From: Hyposmocoma kahamanoa
Taxonomy: Eukaryota > Arthropoda > Insecta > Lepidoptera > Cosmopterigidae
Assembly (NCBI RefSeq): GCF_003589595.1
Contig: NW_020653726.1
Location: 12,763,807-12,827,806 of the forward strand
Length of the DNA stretch: 64,000 nt
Direction: 5' to 3'
Shown in pieces: positions 1 through 11,285 of this stretch. Under the pieces are notes generated by a model. The model searched no databases. It saw only the letters and a program-made list of their open reading frames with translations, and was not told the DNA's origin. The translations under genes and the position numbers were made by a program. The stretch's first letter is position 1; every line of letters starts with the position of its first letter.

Positions 1-1100
1 ACTTCATTACATGTGGCATATAATTAATGACCTACCACAACTCTTGTATCTATAACCACCGAAAGTGAATGTAAGCAAATTGTCATCACTTTATTATTTT
101 AATTTTATTTCTTTTACGTACGATAGCTCTGCTGTAACTAAATTCTTTTTATAACATATTTATGTCATTATACTTATTCTGCGACACATTCACAAATTTA
201 TCCTTTTATATCCCACAAGTGTATTTCAAAAAACCCGGTTGACATGAAAGACTAGTAAAGTAATAAAATAATAATTTACTATTTTTTTTAATTCCCCTAA
301 TTCTTGTAATAAAAAAATAAGTGTGCATTTGACATCCATCTCACCTGATGAAAAGTGACCATGAGATCGATGATGAAGCAAGCACCTAAATAGTGCCTAT
401 TCACTCTCGCCTTAGCAAGCCAAGCAGACCTAAGTTATAGCAGTAGAAGTTTGCAGGCAAGTTATTATTACGTCCAGTGCCTTTTCTCTTGATCTAGAAA
501 CACAGCTGAAGTTGTACTGTAAGGTGTACCTATGTTTACATACGTAATATACTGTGAAAGTATTTCACTTCGTGCATAACTACATATACATAATTTAATA
601 GCTAGGTAATAGGTAGGTAAGGTGAGTTGAAAATCAGTGCTTACCTTTGCTCAAAACCGCGCTGAGCTATGATCTACTGCTACAGCATAATATACAAGTT
701 GTTCTTTTATTACTTAGTTTGTTTACTAGTTTTGTTACTTATTCTTAGATTTTTATTACGTAATTAATTTCATTTCTTTATTTTATTTTGTTTCCACCGT
801 TAATTTTAATTTCTAGTTCGTATCTGTTTTTTCTTTGTTTATTAAATTCATGTTATTATATGCTTCTGGAAAGATAATAAACTCCACCTTTGAACTCCCA
901 TTGGATTATTATGACTAGGTACTATTCATAATTTTTTGTACAAGCCCTGTTATTCTCACTACGATTTGATTTTAAAACATTTTTTGTGGCGGTCCTCTTC
1001 CAGGCTTATACGTTTGCTCTATACTCTCTCACTTTACTTTCATTCGTCTGCTCCATACCAGACCAGAGAAAAGGGTCTACGAAAATTTGTTTACTTACTA

Positions 1101-1343
1101 ACTTAATGTAGCGTAAATTGGAATGTTTTCTTTGTAAAATTAAAAATAAGGTATTTAATTAATAACTATTGTAACTATAGTGAAAAAATAGGGTGGTTTG
1201 CATTAATATTAGACATAACTGGTTGAAGACTGTACCACCTCAGTCAATCGTGACCATGGGACCTGTAAAGGGCCCGAAACGTCGGTTTGTTTGAAAAAAC
1301 AAATATACGCGATTTAAATCCGGAAAAATAGTTTCATTTCCTA
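1101..1343 (+). repeat. 240-bp dispersed repeat, copy 1 (CGAAACGTCGG type)
   Basis: This stretch is nearly identical to 12891-13129. Both run from ACTTAATGTAGCGTAAATTG to GTTTCATTTCCTA, and flanking similarity stops at both ends. The core reads GTGACCATGGGACCTG, then AAAGGGCCCGAAACGTCGG, then a short GTTTGTTT/AAACAAAT inverted repeat. No coding capacity is visible. The class is unknown; a non-autonomous mobile element is the likeliest reading. Confidence 0.75.
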
Positions 1344-1382
1344 TTTTTATAATAAATTGCACAATTATTATGTTGTTAATAA

Positions 1383-1610
1383 ACACGTTCGTCCGGGGAA
1401 GTACCTTCTACCTATTTCTGCCGTCAAGCAGAAATGTGAGCACTACTCTATTTCCGGTTTTGAAGGATAAGCGTGTTGGTGCACAAATTACAAGCACATT
1501 GAACTTGTCAAGTCTCCAGGTGACGGGCGAAGTGCAGTGATTTGCGATGTAAAGTTCGTTATGAACAGGCAAGTCGTTTAACACCTTGCACTTGTTCGCC
1601 CCGTCACTTT
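1383..1610 (-). repeat. Dispersed repeat of the CTTTAAATCGC family, reverse copy
   Basis: In reverse complement this matches, with many changes, the family copied at 3715-3945, 22255-22495 and 30597-30825. Shared pieces are the strings that read CACCCTGAGACAT, CGGCAGAAATAG and CTTCCCTGGA(T/C)GAACTC in the forward copies. It looks like an old, diverged copy. Confidence 0.5.
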
Positions 1611-1719
1611 TATTTGATATATATAATATTTATACACAAAGAGTCATATATTATTTAATAATAAATTAGCACTTTAGCATTTTTACATATTTAGTTAGTA
1701 AAATACATTTAACGACAAA

Positions 1720-1782
1720 TTTTCAAGCTAAGAAACCTAATAAAAATGTAATTCATTTTTATTAGGTTTCTTAGCTTGAAAA
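1720..1782. repeat. Perfect 29-bp inverted repeat (hairpin)
   Basis: Positions 1720-1748 and 1754-1782 are perfect reverse complements, separated by the 5-base loop TAATT. The arms contain CAAGCTAAGAAACCTAATAA. It may be a very short fold-back element or a deletion derivative of a larger transposon; no target duplication was recognised. Confidence 0.8.
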
Positions 1783-2755
1783 CTACAGCATTTATTTATT
1801 TCATTTGAGAATTTCTAGAGTCTCCATAATTTCTATATTTTTACCTATCATTAAGGACACGTTTTTATATAAAGCGTAATTGCGTGTGGGTGTTAGATAA
1901 TTTCATTTCATACTGAAAAGAAACGAGCGATAACAATCCGCAAACACAGGATCAAATTTATTACAATAACTTTAATTAAACGCTTATCTCCCGCATACTT
2001 GTTTAAATTATCGAAATGTATGAAATTACTTGTTTTTCAGTACTGTTCAAAACAGTATGGCGAAATGACAATATTAATACTGCAATATTATTTTTATTGA
2101 ATAGCACGATGTTGTACTGCCATGATATTCAATAATTTTTGCTTAAATTTTATTTTATTGTCACAAAGATCAAACACGTATTCGACGCTCTTGAAACTGA
2201 GCTACAGAACGAACCAACAGACCTGACGAATTCTCCTACGTGCTTATTGCAGTTCATTATTTTTGGTTTTAACACATTTTTGTCGTAGTGCCATCTGTGA
2301 GAAATATATAAATGTCTTTTGTCACTCAGTCAGATACCTTTACAGCCAACGAGCAGCTAGAGATGTCGCTTTAATAATTGTAATATTATGTTAATATTCA
2401 TACTGTTATTTGATATATCTATTTATCAATAAAATTTTCCTTGAGAAACAAATGGCAAGAATCTAATATTGTAATATAATTTACGTACAAAACTGCATGG
2501 TTACCATTATCATTTATTTACACACAGTAGGTACTGTAGGTACACGCTGAAAGCATGCGGTTTATCAATATTCACAATATCATCATAACGGCGACATTGA
2601 GGCAAATTTTATTTACGAGTTTAATGTTCGACACGCCATAGGATAATTGATATCTACAGATAACCGAATTAAGATTAAAAGTTTGTTTGTGAACATTTCC
2701 GCCCTTTTATAGTAAGCAAATTTCAAGAAAAGATCATCAAAAGCCGATTAACTTT

Positions 2756-3010
2756 TAACCGACTTCTAAAAAGGAGGTTCTCAATTCGACTATTTGTGTG
2801 TTTGTGTGCGTATGTGTTACGCGATTACGCCTGCATTTGAGAACCGATTTTGATGATTCTTTTTTTGTTAGGAAGAGGGTACCTCGGTGTAGGTCCCATT
2901 TAAATTTGAAGAGAATATTCCACCTCTTAGAGTGGCAAACTAGGGGATGAATCCGGTTCAGAGCACTTTCCGGTAATCGATTTCAATAAAACTTGGCAAA
3001 TAGATGTAAT
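2756..3010 (+). repeat. Dispersed repeat (AACCGACTTC...AAATAGATGTAA), copy 1
   Basis: It begins TTAACCGACTTCTAAAAAGG and ends near CTTGGCAAATAGATGTAA. Related copies lie at 10500-10745 and 61225-61335, and the first 60 bases recur in reverse at 49682-49745 beside an A-run. Such short A-tailed sequences are common in Lepidoptera and fit a retrotransposon 3' end or a non-autonomous derivative; the class is not proven. Confidence 0.6.
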
Positions 3011-3714
3011 TCCACGAACTTTTGACGACGGTTATTTTGATAAAATAGACTTAATTACAAATATGCTTTAAAAATTACCGAATAAACAACACCTGCAAAT
3101 ACTTTATAAACAGTTGATCTAAAGAAAGTTATCTCAATCTAAATACTAAGCATGTGCAATAAAAATGGAAGTAAATGAATTTGCTACTTACAACTTACGC
3201 GAACTTAATTATATGAAATGAAAGTATTTATTCAGATCTAAATAGCGTATAAAATAGTTTCATCTCCTATGTGCTTAGCCATTGTGTAAGAATCGCAAAA
3301 AACCTAAGAACACGATTTGAGCAAATCAATTTAGATACTTCCATTTTTACTAACGTGAATTTCCGCTAGGTAACTCTTGAATCTATTAATTATACTACAT
3401 ACAATAAGTTCCAGTTCAATCCCGTCCATGCTGATAAAGCGCATACATCAATGAATAAAATTTTTCCTACACAATAATTATTTTGTTTACCTTTACTCAA
3501 AGCACAAATATGTTGCTTAATGGGACCGTCAACGGATACCACGGGGAATTTCCGATATTAGTTTGTTTTTAAAACCCAAATAATTGTTATCAATTCTGAA
3601 GTGTTGGAAATATCCACACATTTAAATTACTAAGCTACAAACGAAACTTTTTTTTATGATACTAAATAATGGGACGAACAAGTCATGAGCCTTTTGATAA
3701 GCTACACATCTGTC

Positions 3715-3945
3715 CATAACAGTTGCAGTGCCACTCAGAGCTTTAAATCGCAAAGATCTGAGGGGTACTGCCACTGCGCCCATCACCCTGAGACATGAGT
3801 TGAAAAGTAATTTCCTCAGTACCCTTACCCGTTAAAACTCGAACGCAGTAATACCCACATTACTGTTTGGCGGCAGAAATAGATAGGATGGCAGTACTTC
3901 CCTGGATGAACTCTGTCACAAGGCTCTACTGCTACTAAAACTGCG
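3715..3945 (+). repeat. Dispersed repeat, CTTTAAATCGC family
   Basis: It contains GCCACTCAGAGCTTTAAATC, CACCCTGAGACATGAGTT, GGCGGCAGAAATAG and TACTTCCCTGGATGAACTC in order. The same order is seen at 22255-22495, 30597-30825, 40005-40540 (interrupted), 16799-16985 (interrupted by a transposon) and in reverse at 1383-1610. No open frame is conserved among copies, so it is treated as a non-coding mobile repeat. Confidence 0.75.
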
Positions 3946-4340
3946 CTTTTTGCATTTTATATAATCCGTCTGGTTTACTTTCTAACCTACTTAAATATGT
4001 ACTAGTCCTTTTAGGTGATTTTTTAAAATCGACATTTTCAGACGAAGAAAGGAAACTACTACCACGAAACAGTAGCCTGTACCTTGTTTTATAAATATAT
4101 TAAGTTAGTCAATTTTCAATTCATTACCACCATCAGTCAAGGTCAATGGAATTTGGGTCGAGTACAAAAAAAATATACCTGGATTTAAAATTCTATGCAA
4201 AAAGCTTGAAAAAGGATTAAGATCATAAATAGTAAAGATAATGTGTATAAAATTGGGTACCTATATACTAAATCTATGATAATATTAGTACCTAATTGAA
4301 TAATGCGTTATAAAAACAGCGATATTTTTTTTTACCAATT

Positions 4341-4699
4341 GCTCATAGCCACGCGCTAGGGAAACCCTTTATCGCGGGTGCCATGAACAGACACAAAGGG
4401 TCGTATTCCAGAACTCTACTCAATACTCAAGTCAGGACTTGAGTATTGCAGTGAGCACTGAAAATCATACTCAAGTCCTTGCCATTAGGATCGTATTGAA
4501 ATCATACTCAAGTCAGCTCAAATCCTGACTTGAGCAATGAGTAGAGTTCTAGAATACGACCCTTAGACAACCACAAATTACACCCAACCTCACGAGAGAA
4601 ATAAATATAGGCCATACAAATATTTCTACCGGCCCGGGAATCGAACCTGAGACTTCTGCGTGGCAGATCAGCACTGTAGCCGCTCAGCTACAGAGGCAG
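4341..4699 (-). mobile_element. tRNA-derived SINE (family A) split by a MITE
   Basis: On the minus strand this is a SINE with a tRNA-like head: B-box-like GGTTCGATTCC, degenerate here, and a NGGCCGA-like A box. The body carries the family's CTCGTGAG and GGTTTCCCTAG strings. The element is interrupted at 4398-4562 by a 165-bp inverted-repeat element, so that insertion is the younger event. The same SINE recurs at 23436, 36304, 39733, 57660, 62397 and 62715. Confidence 0.8.
4398..4562. mobile_element. MITE with GGGTCGTATTCC termini, copy 1
   Basis: It runs GGGTCGTATTCCAGAACTCT to the reverse complement ending GAATACGACCC, with long imperfect arms rich in CTCAAGTC. A second copy at 52846-52990 has the same termini and a clean TTA duplication on both sides, which fits PIF/Harbinger-type MITEs. 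Here the right flank is TTA and the left is AAA, so the left duplication has changed or the ends differ slightly. Confidence 0.8.
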
Positions 4700-5397
4700 T
4701 TAAATTTGTACAATCGAAAATAAATAATATATATGTTTAATTATATAATATAATATATATGTATATAAATGTTTAATTCTCCAAAATAGTACTAAGCTAT
4801 TGAAAAAAACAATTTTCTAATTAATATGTAAATTAATGAACTAAGATGTAAAAACAATTTGCAAAAACAATGAAGCAAAAATTTTAAAACTAATTTAATA
4901 ATACTAAAATTTTGAATTATGACTAAGCTTGTTCATCTTTCTTGAAAAATACGCGGTGGTGACCCGAATTTATTCAGTTCATATATTGCTAACCTTGAGA
5001 TAAGTACTTCGTTGCCGGAGACGTTAATCGGAAGGCAAAAAACGAGCCGATGTTATATCTTTGCAATACCTTTATTTATCGCCTAAACGTGTTGACACCC
5101 TCTTATCAGTAGGGTGTGTCAAGAAATCACAAAGTACATTATGCCGTCTATTTATATATCATAGTTCAATAATTATAACGTGTATTATGATCTTATTTCT
5201 ATGAGGATTAATTTAATTAATGAATTTAAACTGATTTATGTATCAATCATAACTGACTACGCACTGCATGATAATCACGTGAACGAACAAGTGTTCATGA
5301 TATACGTGTGTGTGATAATTAACTAAAAAGCTCACAAATACAGATGATTTTTACCTGGAAAAGCTGATGTGACAGTAAATTCTCTCTAGTCGTTTTA

Positions 5398-5664
5398 TCA
5401 TGTCTGAGGATCGGGAACAGCTTCATGCCTACTTCTGAAGCGGGTGATCAGTCTCCATCTGCGTTTATCCAACGCGTCCCTAATGACTGCGCAAAATTTT
5501 GAGGACGATGAGTCTTTCACTCGGTCGATCCATCTCGTTGGTGCATGGCCTCGTACTCGCCTTCCTTCCGTGTTACCAACTACAATAAGGTTCTCCAGAT
5601 TGTCATCGCCTCTACGCTGCGCATCAAAATATAAACGAACGAAGAAAAACGTTGATGGCATATG
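5398..5664 (-). pseudogene. C-terminal fragment of a non-LTR retrotransposon polyprotein, copy 1
   Basis: The minus strand encodes 87 residues resembling the end of a non-LTR reverse-transcriptase protein, with NLENLIVVGNTEGRR, then GHAPTRWIDRVK and RDALDKRRW. Such a basic GR-rich/PTRW-D segment is typical of the region after the RT domain. No RT core is present upstream. A nearly identical copy with the same two borders lies at 6230-6496. Confidence 0.7.
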
Positions 5665-6229
5665 GTGGACAACAGAGTTTTAATTTGAAGCTGAGACAGG
5701 ATTGATGCATTGGTACGTTTCGAATGCATCAATTCTTTGACTTTCCCTGGTCAGAATTGTTCATCGTTGACTGTAACACATGTTTTAAAAAAGAACTTAA
5801 AATTAAAATGTTTATTTACTTTAACTTACCTATAGCTTACAATTCTGGGTTCGAAATTCCTTTTAAGTAAATAAATACTTATACTAGGAGACCCGCTCTT
5901 CCTATATATATAACCTAACCTTAAAATATAATTACAGAGTTGGAATTTAACCTCTTAAAACTCAGCAAACTATAACGGGAAAATCGTACAGTAAAATGTA
6001 CTAAATATAATTCATGCTTTAGGCTCAACCAAGTACAAAAATCATATTTTTCTAGATAACCCTACGATCATATATACAGAATATATAGCTCTAATTGTGA
6101 ATGCGTTATGTTCATTATATTGTATACTGGGCATTTACTTGATCATAGGAATAGTATTGTCTGTGTTTGAACGACTTCACATATTATGTACATTTTGATA
6201 CACTGGTCCTTAGGATAATTTATATCATA

Positions 6230-6496
6230 TCATGTCTGAGGATCTGGAACAGCTTCATGCCTACTTCTGAAGCGGGTGATCTGTCTCCATCTGCGTTTAT
6301 CCAACGCGTCCCTAATGACTGCGCAAAATTTGGAGGACGATGAGTCTTTCACTCGGTCGATCCATCTCGTTGGTGCATGGCCTCGTACTCGCCTTCCTTC
6401 CGTATTACCAACTACAATAAGGTTCTCCAGATTGTCATCGCCTCTACGCTGCGCATCAAAATATAAACAAACGAAGAAAGACGTTGATGGCATATG
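6230..6496 (-). pseudogene. C-terminal fragment of a non-LTR retrotransposon polyprotein, copy 2
   Basis: This is a near-identical copy of 5398-5664 in the same orientation 832 bp downstream. The translated products differ at only a few residues (Y/C and L/Q changes). Both start at ATCATGTCTGAGGATC and end at GATGGCATATGGT. Identical borders at both ends suggest duplication of an already truncated piece rather than two independent truncations. Confidence 0.7.
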
Positions 6497-6792
6497 GTAT
6501 ATTAATGGAATATTAAGTTTATTAACCGAGAATTATCCAAGAGGAGTTGGCCCTTTTTAACGGTAGTGTTTTTACGGGATTAATGCTACTAAATATGTCG
6601 AAAATTCTAAAAAATAATAATTGCAACCTACATCATAGTTACTACTATAGATATTATAATACTTATAACTATTTAATAGTAGAGTGGTTTAAAAAAGTTT
6701 TCTTCTCATGTTTCACATGAAACAATTTTTTATAAAAAATAAGTGCGCATTTGCTCTCCATCTCACTTGATGGAAAGTGACGATGATGTCGA

Positions 6793-6846
6793 CGATGTAG
6801 CATGTACACTTAAGTTATACCTCACTTAAGTCTACATGCTACATCG
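6793..6846. repeat. 23-bp near-perfect inverted repeat (hairpin)
   Basis: CGATGTAGCATGTACACTTA at 6793 pairs with 6824-6846, with one mismatch over 23 bp and an 8-base loop. It sits inside a dispersed repeat (6745-6890) related to 325-445, 300 bp before the first visible LKR/SDH exon. Confidence 0.7.
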
Positions 6847-7143
6847 TTTTTTTTTTCACTCTAGCCTTGAAAAGTCTCAAGTTATAGCATTCGGACAATA
6901 AGTCAGCACAGAGAATTCCACTCCTTAGCCGTTCGCCATACAAATGTGGAAGTGAAATACTTTGTGCGAATCCTTAATATATCCACAACTTAGAGGTCCA
7001 CCCCAGCCTGCGTCTAGTCCCGTGATGATGGAAAATAAGACGTAATTAAATCGTGCAATACTGAACAACTTCACGGCGTTATTCTAAATTGTCCTCTGCT
7101 TACATACTTTTTCAGTATTTTTCATTCTTCTTTTATTTTTCAG

Positions 7144-10100
7144 ACTCGACGAACAATAGCAATCAGACGTGAGGACCAGTCAGTATGGGAGCGCCGAGCA
7201 CCTTTTGCGCCGGCCAATGTAAACCGACTAGTCAGAAACGGAGTCAAGGTCATTGTACAGCCGTCCAACCGAAGAGCTTACCCAATGCAGGTAAAGCTTA
7301 TCTTACTTTATAAATTGATTTAAGCTATTTCAATTAGACTTCCAGGTCTTCATACTTTCAGCACAAATTGCAAACAATTAAGAAAACAATTGGACCTTTT
7401 TGTACACATAGTTTCAAATACCAACAATTGAAATGATTAAATTAAAAATAACATTACAAGTACAAAATTATTTTAAATTATTGTTTTCAACAATTAAAAA
7501 ATAAATAAAACAAATACCTATTATATTAACATGATATTAATCACAACAACAACGACAGAATACTAATTTTAGCCAGTCATTAAGGTGTTTTGAATAATTC
7601 TTTTATAGCTCTACAATTAACTTTCAGACATATTTGAGCGCGGGTGCAGTGGTTCAAGAAGACATTAGCGAAGCCAATGTGATCTTTGGCGTAAAGCAAA
7701 CGCCCATAGATCTTTTGATTCCTAACAAAACCTACTGCTTCTTCTCGCACACTATTAAAGCACAGGAGGCTAACATGCCGATGCTTGATGCTATATTAGC
7801 CAAGGTGAGCACATATAACTAAAGTCATTGTCCTTAAAATTCCATTAGCATATTTTTTTACAAACAAAATAAAAAATTAAATTCCAGAACATTCGACTGA
7901 TAGATTATGAAAAACTAATGGATGATAGTGGCAACCGAGTGGTAGCCTTCGGCAAATACGCTGGAGTTGCTGGCATGGTAAACATCCTGCATGGCATTGG
8001 TCTCCGACTCCTGGCGCTTGGTCACCACACGCCGTTCATGGTAAAATACATATTACATATACAAATACCGCCACGCTTTTTCCTCAGTAGGCTAAGTTTA
8101 TGAATTTCCACTTGGACAAAGGAGTAAATACGCCAGGATTGTAGTAAGCAGAAATATCTGGACTCCTCTCTGTTCATTTTCCAAATAACACTTTTAGAAG
8201 CTAGTCATTTTTGAGAACATTCTCAGGTATTTGGTTTTGAAAGGGTTTTGAGATGTATGGTGTAATACGATGATACGAGTATATGTGAGGAAACAAAAAT
8301 TTAATTAATTCTGAATCAACTCTTAGTTAGGTGCTAAATCTATGTTCTTTTCAGCACATAGGCCCAGCTCACAACTATCGTAATTCTAGCATGGCCAGAC
8401 AGTCGATTCGTGATGCTGGTTATGAAGTCGCCCTTGGAATGATGCCTAAGTCCCTTGGTCCTCTCACTTTCGTTTTCACTGGATCTGGTAATGTGTCACA
8501 GGTAATGAAATACCCATTTCGTTTCTGATAATGCAGATTGAGACCAAAGATCTTCATTTTTGTTTGTATAAATGAATGAAACGTCATAGTTTAATAACAA
8601 ATTACGGCATCCAAGAAACGATGAATGTTTTCAGTTTTATAATTAATTTTTCAGGGCAGTCAAGAAATCTTCCATGAACTACCTCATGAATATGTCCCAC
8701 CTGAAATGTTGAGAAAAGTTGCTGAACATGGAAGTACGTTTTTGTAAACAAAAGCAAAATTACAATATGATGCTCATTTACTAATAAATTTAACATCCAC
8801 CACAGGTCCCAATAAAATATACGGTTGCGAAGTTCGGCGAAGACATCACTTAGAACGAAAGAACGGAGGTGGATACGACCACCAAGAATACGAAGAATTC
8901 CCGGAAAGATATATCTCCACTTTTGCACAAAAGGTTCTGAAATTGATAAACTTATTTTTTTTGGAATATCAGAGATTAGGTAATGTTATTTATTTGAATT
9001 TGATTTTTCTGCCAATCAGATTGCACCATATACCTCAGTTCTCGTGAACTGCATTTACTGGGCTGTCGGCAGTCCGAAACTATTGACGATTCCCGATGCC
9101 AAGCATTTGCTCTTACCTTCTAATACGCCATGGCTTCCCACGAGTATTGGTGCACCAGCCTTACCCCACAGGTAATTGGAATGAATATGTTTTATGATTA
9201 TGTTTGTTTTTACTATCATACTTTTCATTTTGTTTTTTGTGAAAATACTCCACTAGTTTATTATTATCATGGATACAAAGATCGAACAACGCAAACAAAA
9301 ATTCCTTCGATTTGACTGGACTCAATCAGCGTCAGTTGCCACATCGAGGCCACTGCTCTTGCCAACTGAACTACAGACTGAGACAGCAAATCTTAAGAAC
9401 TTCTCTAATGTGCTTGTTGCAAATTTTTGTATAGGGTTTTAAACGATGTTTTATGTATTACTTATAATATATTTAATACTTTTTTTCAAATATAAACTAC
9501 GTCACTAGATCCTTTGGATAATCACTCCTTTCAGTTCTAACTTACTTTTACTCTATCAGAATGTTGGCGATTTGTGACATTTCTGCGGATCCTGGCGGTT
9601 CCATCGAGTTCATGAACGAATGTACTACGATCGATTCACCCTTCTGCCTTTACGATGCTGACAGAAACAAGGACCGCAATAGGTTAGTTAGCTACATTTT
9701 TTTAAGTAAATACTTGATCGTCACTAAATGGCCACTGTATCTTTCTATCATCCTGATTTTGTCTGTACTTTCTACCGCCGTCTTTACTTCTTAAATAAGT
9801 GTCTTCCCTTATTTTCATTTCTTGTTCAATCCTTTCTCTTGTAGCTTTAAAGGACCAGGTGTTCTAGTATGTTCTATAGATAATATGCCTACGCAACTTC
9901 CGAGGGAATCAACAGATTTCTTTGGAGACCTACTTTTCCCTTACGCTGAAGATATTATGAATTCTGACGCGACAAAACCTTTAGAAGAACATAATTTTTC
10001 GCCAGTTATACAAGGGGTAAGTGTTATTGTGTTGTTATATACATTGCATAATGGATTGTCTAAAAAGTCTGTGCTGTTTACGCCACTAGCTAACTTTGAA

Positions 10101-11285
10101 CAAAGCAAGAACTTGTTCCTTTTAAAATGTTGTATTTAGGCGGGAAAGTTTTATGTTTATAATTCATGAAAAACGCCCAGATCGGTGAATCGTAAAGATG
10201 TATTTCATCATGATTATGCCAAAACACACATATTTTTACAAAGTCGTAAAAAACTATTTCAGTTAGGTTGGGTTGGGTTACCTCATCCACCATATTCGTT
10301 CCATAGCTGTAGTCTCTTTAGATCTTCACTTGTTGTGGCCATTACAAAATTCTTTGTATAGACTTTTTTCCCATCCTGGAATTGACACGACTTTCATAAA
10401 CGAAAAACCAAGAGCTGTATTTGTTAAGTAAAGACAATAATGTTTATGAAAGAGGGATTAATATTGAATTATATTAATAAATAATTAGGACAGGATTATT
10501 TATTTAACCGAATTGAAATAGGAGGAGATTCTCAATCCGGCTGTATCTTTTGTGTGTGTAAGTTACGTGCCGATTTCGATGATTCTTTTTTATTTGAAAG
10601 GAGTATCTCATTAGTGATTCTGTTCAAATTTGAATAAAATGTTCCACCTCTAAGTGTGGAAAATTATAGGTTGAATACGGTTTGTTGGATTTCACTCACT
10701 TTCCGTTAACCGATTCCAATAAAACTTGGCAAATAGATGTAACAAACACAACGAAGGCAGATAAGCAAACTTTTGAGGACCATTTCCTCATGCTCCTACT
10801 GGTAGGAGCACTTACCTATGAAATAAAAATATTTTTGAATATTTTATTTTGATATCTTTTTATTTAGTTCAGAATAAAAAGTGCTAGTACTTATTAGATA
10901 GGACGTCATGATAGGAGCATAAGTACATATTAGTCCTCGTGCTCCTACCAGTAGGAACCCAGTGGGTGCACAAGGAAACGACCCTTTTGAGGTCCATTTT
11001 TTTTATAAAAAAGTTGTAAGTACTTATTTGCTAACCCAATCCATGTTGCACATTTTATGTAGTACCTTATTACCCGCCATTCTATTTAATTGTCAGCACT
11101 TTGACATCTTTGATTACAGTAATTATCGAAGCTTATCAGTTATTGCGAGTGACCGCTGTATAATTTCACACTATAAAAACAAATCGAACAAACTTATCTG
11201 TTATTTGTTTTCAGGCAATCATCGCTAGTAACGGAAAGTTAACACCGCCTTTTGAATATATCAACGAACTAAGGATGTCAAATAC
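7144..11285 (+). CDS. AASS: LKR half of AASS: exons 1-10 (visible)
   Basis: Exons: 7144-7290, 7628-7804, 7888-8040, 8355-8501, 8655-8733, 8806-8933, 9020-9171, 9560-9682, 9845-10016, 11215-11285. They encode about 450 residues. The start, [20 protein letters not shown], is the conserved opening of the reductase domain. [18 protein letters not shown] and [15 protein letters not shown] follow (residues about 115-205); the latter is the dinucleotide-binding glycine loop of this alanine-dehydrogenase-like fold. Later exons carry [10 protein letters not shown] and [17 protein letters not shown]. The donor after exon 6 (GTTCTG) is weak but the frame requires it. Intron 9 (10017-11214) contains a dispersed repeat at 10500-10745. 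Confidence 0.95.

Larger units (their letters stand above)
1..7143. other. Upstream region without a recognised gene, repeat-rich
   Basis: No convincing coding exon was found on either strand. The stretch holds copies of several dispersed repeats that are listed separately: a 240-bp element near 1101, a reverse copy of the CTTTAAATCGC family near 1383, an LKR-intron-type repeat near 2756, a SINE broken by a MITE near 4341, and two copies of a retrotransposon end near 5398 and 6230. A related pair of unclassified repeats lies at about 325-445 and 6745-6890. The missing first exon of LKR/SDH (about 15-25 codons, probably a mitochondrial presequence) should lie here, but it cannot be told from background. 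Confidence 0.6.

Noticed and set aside
1..7143. Search for the AASS start exon
   Set aside because: Several short ATG frames with following GT exist, but none shows a convincing targeting peptide and splice donor in the needed phase; none is reported.
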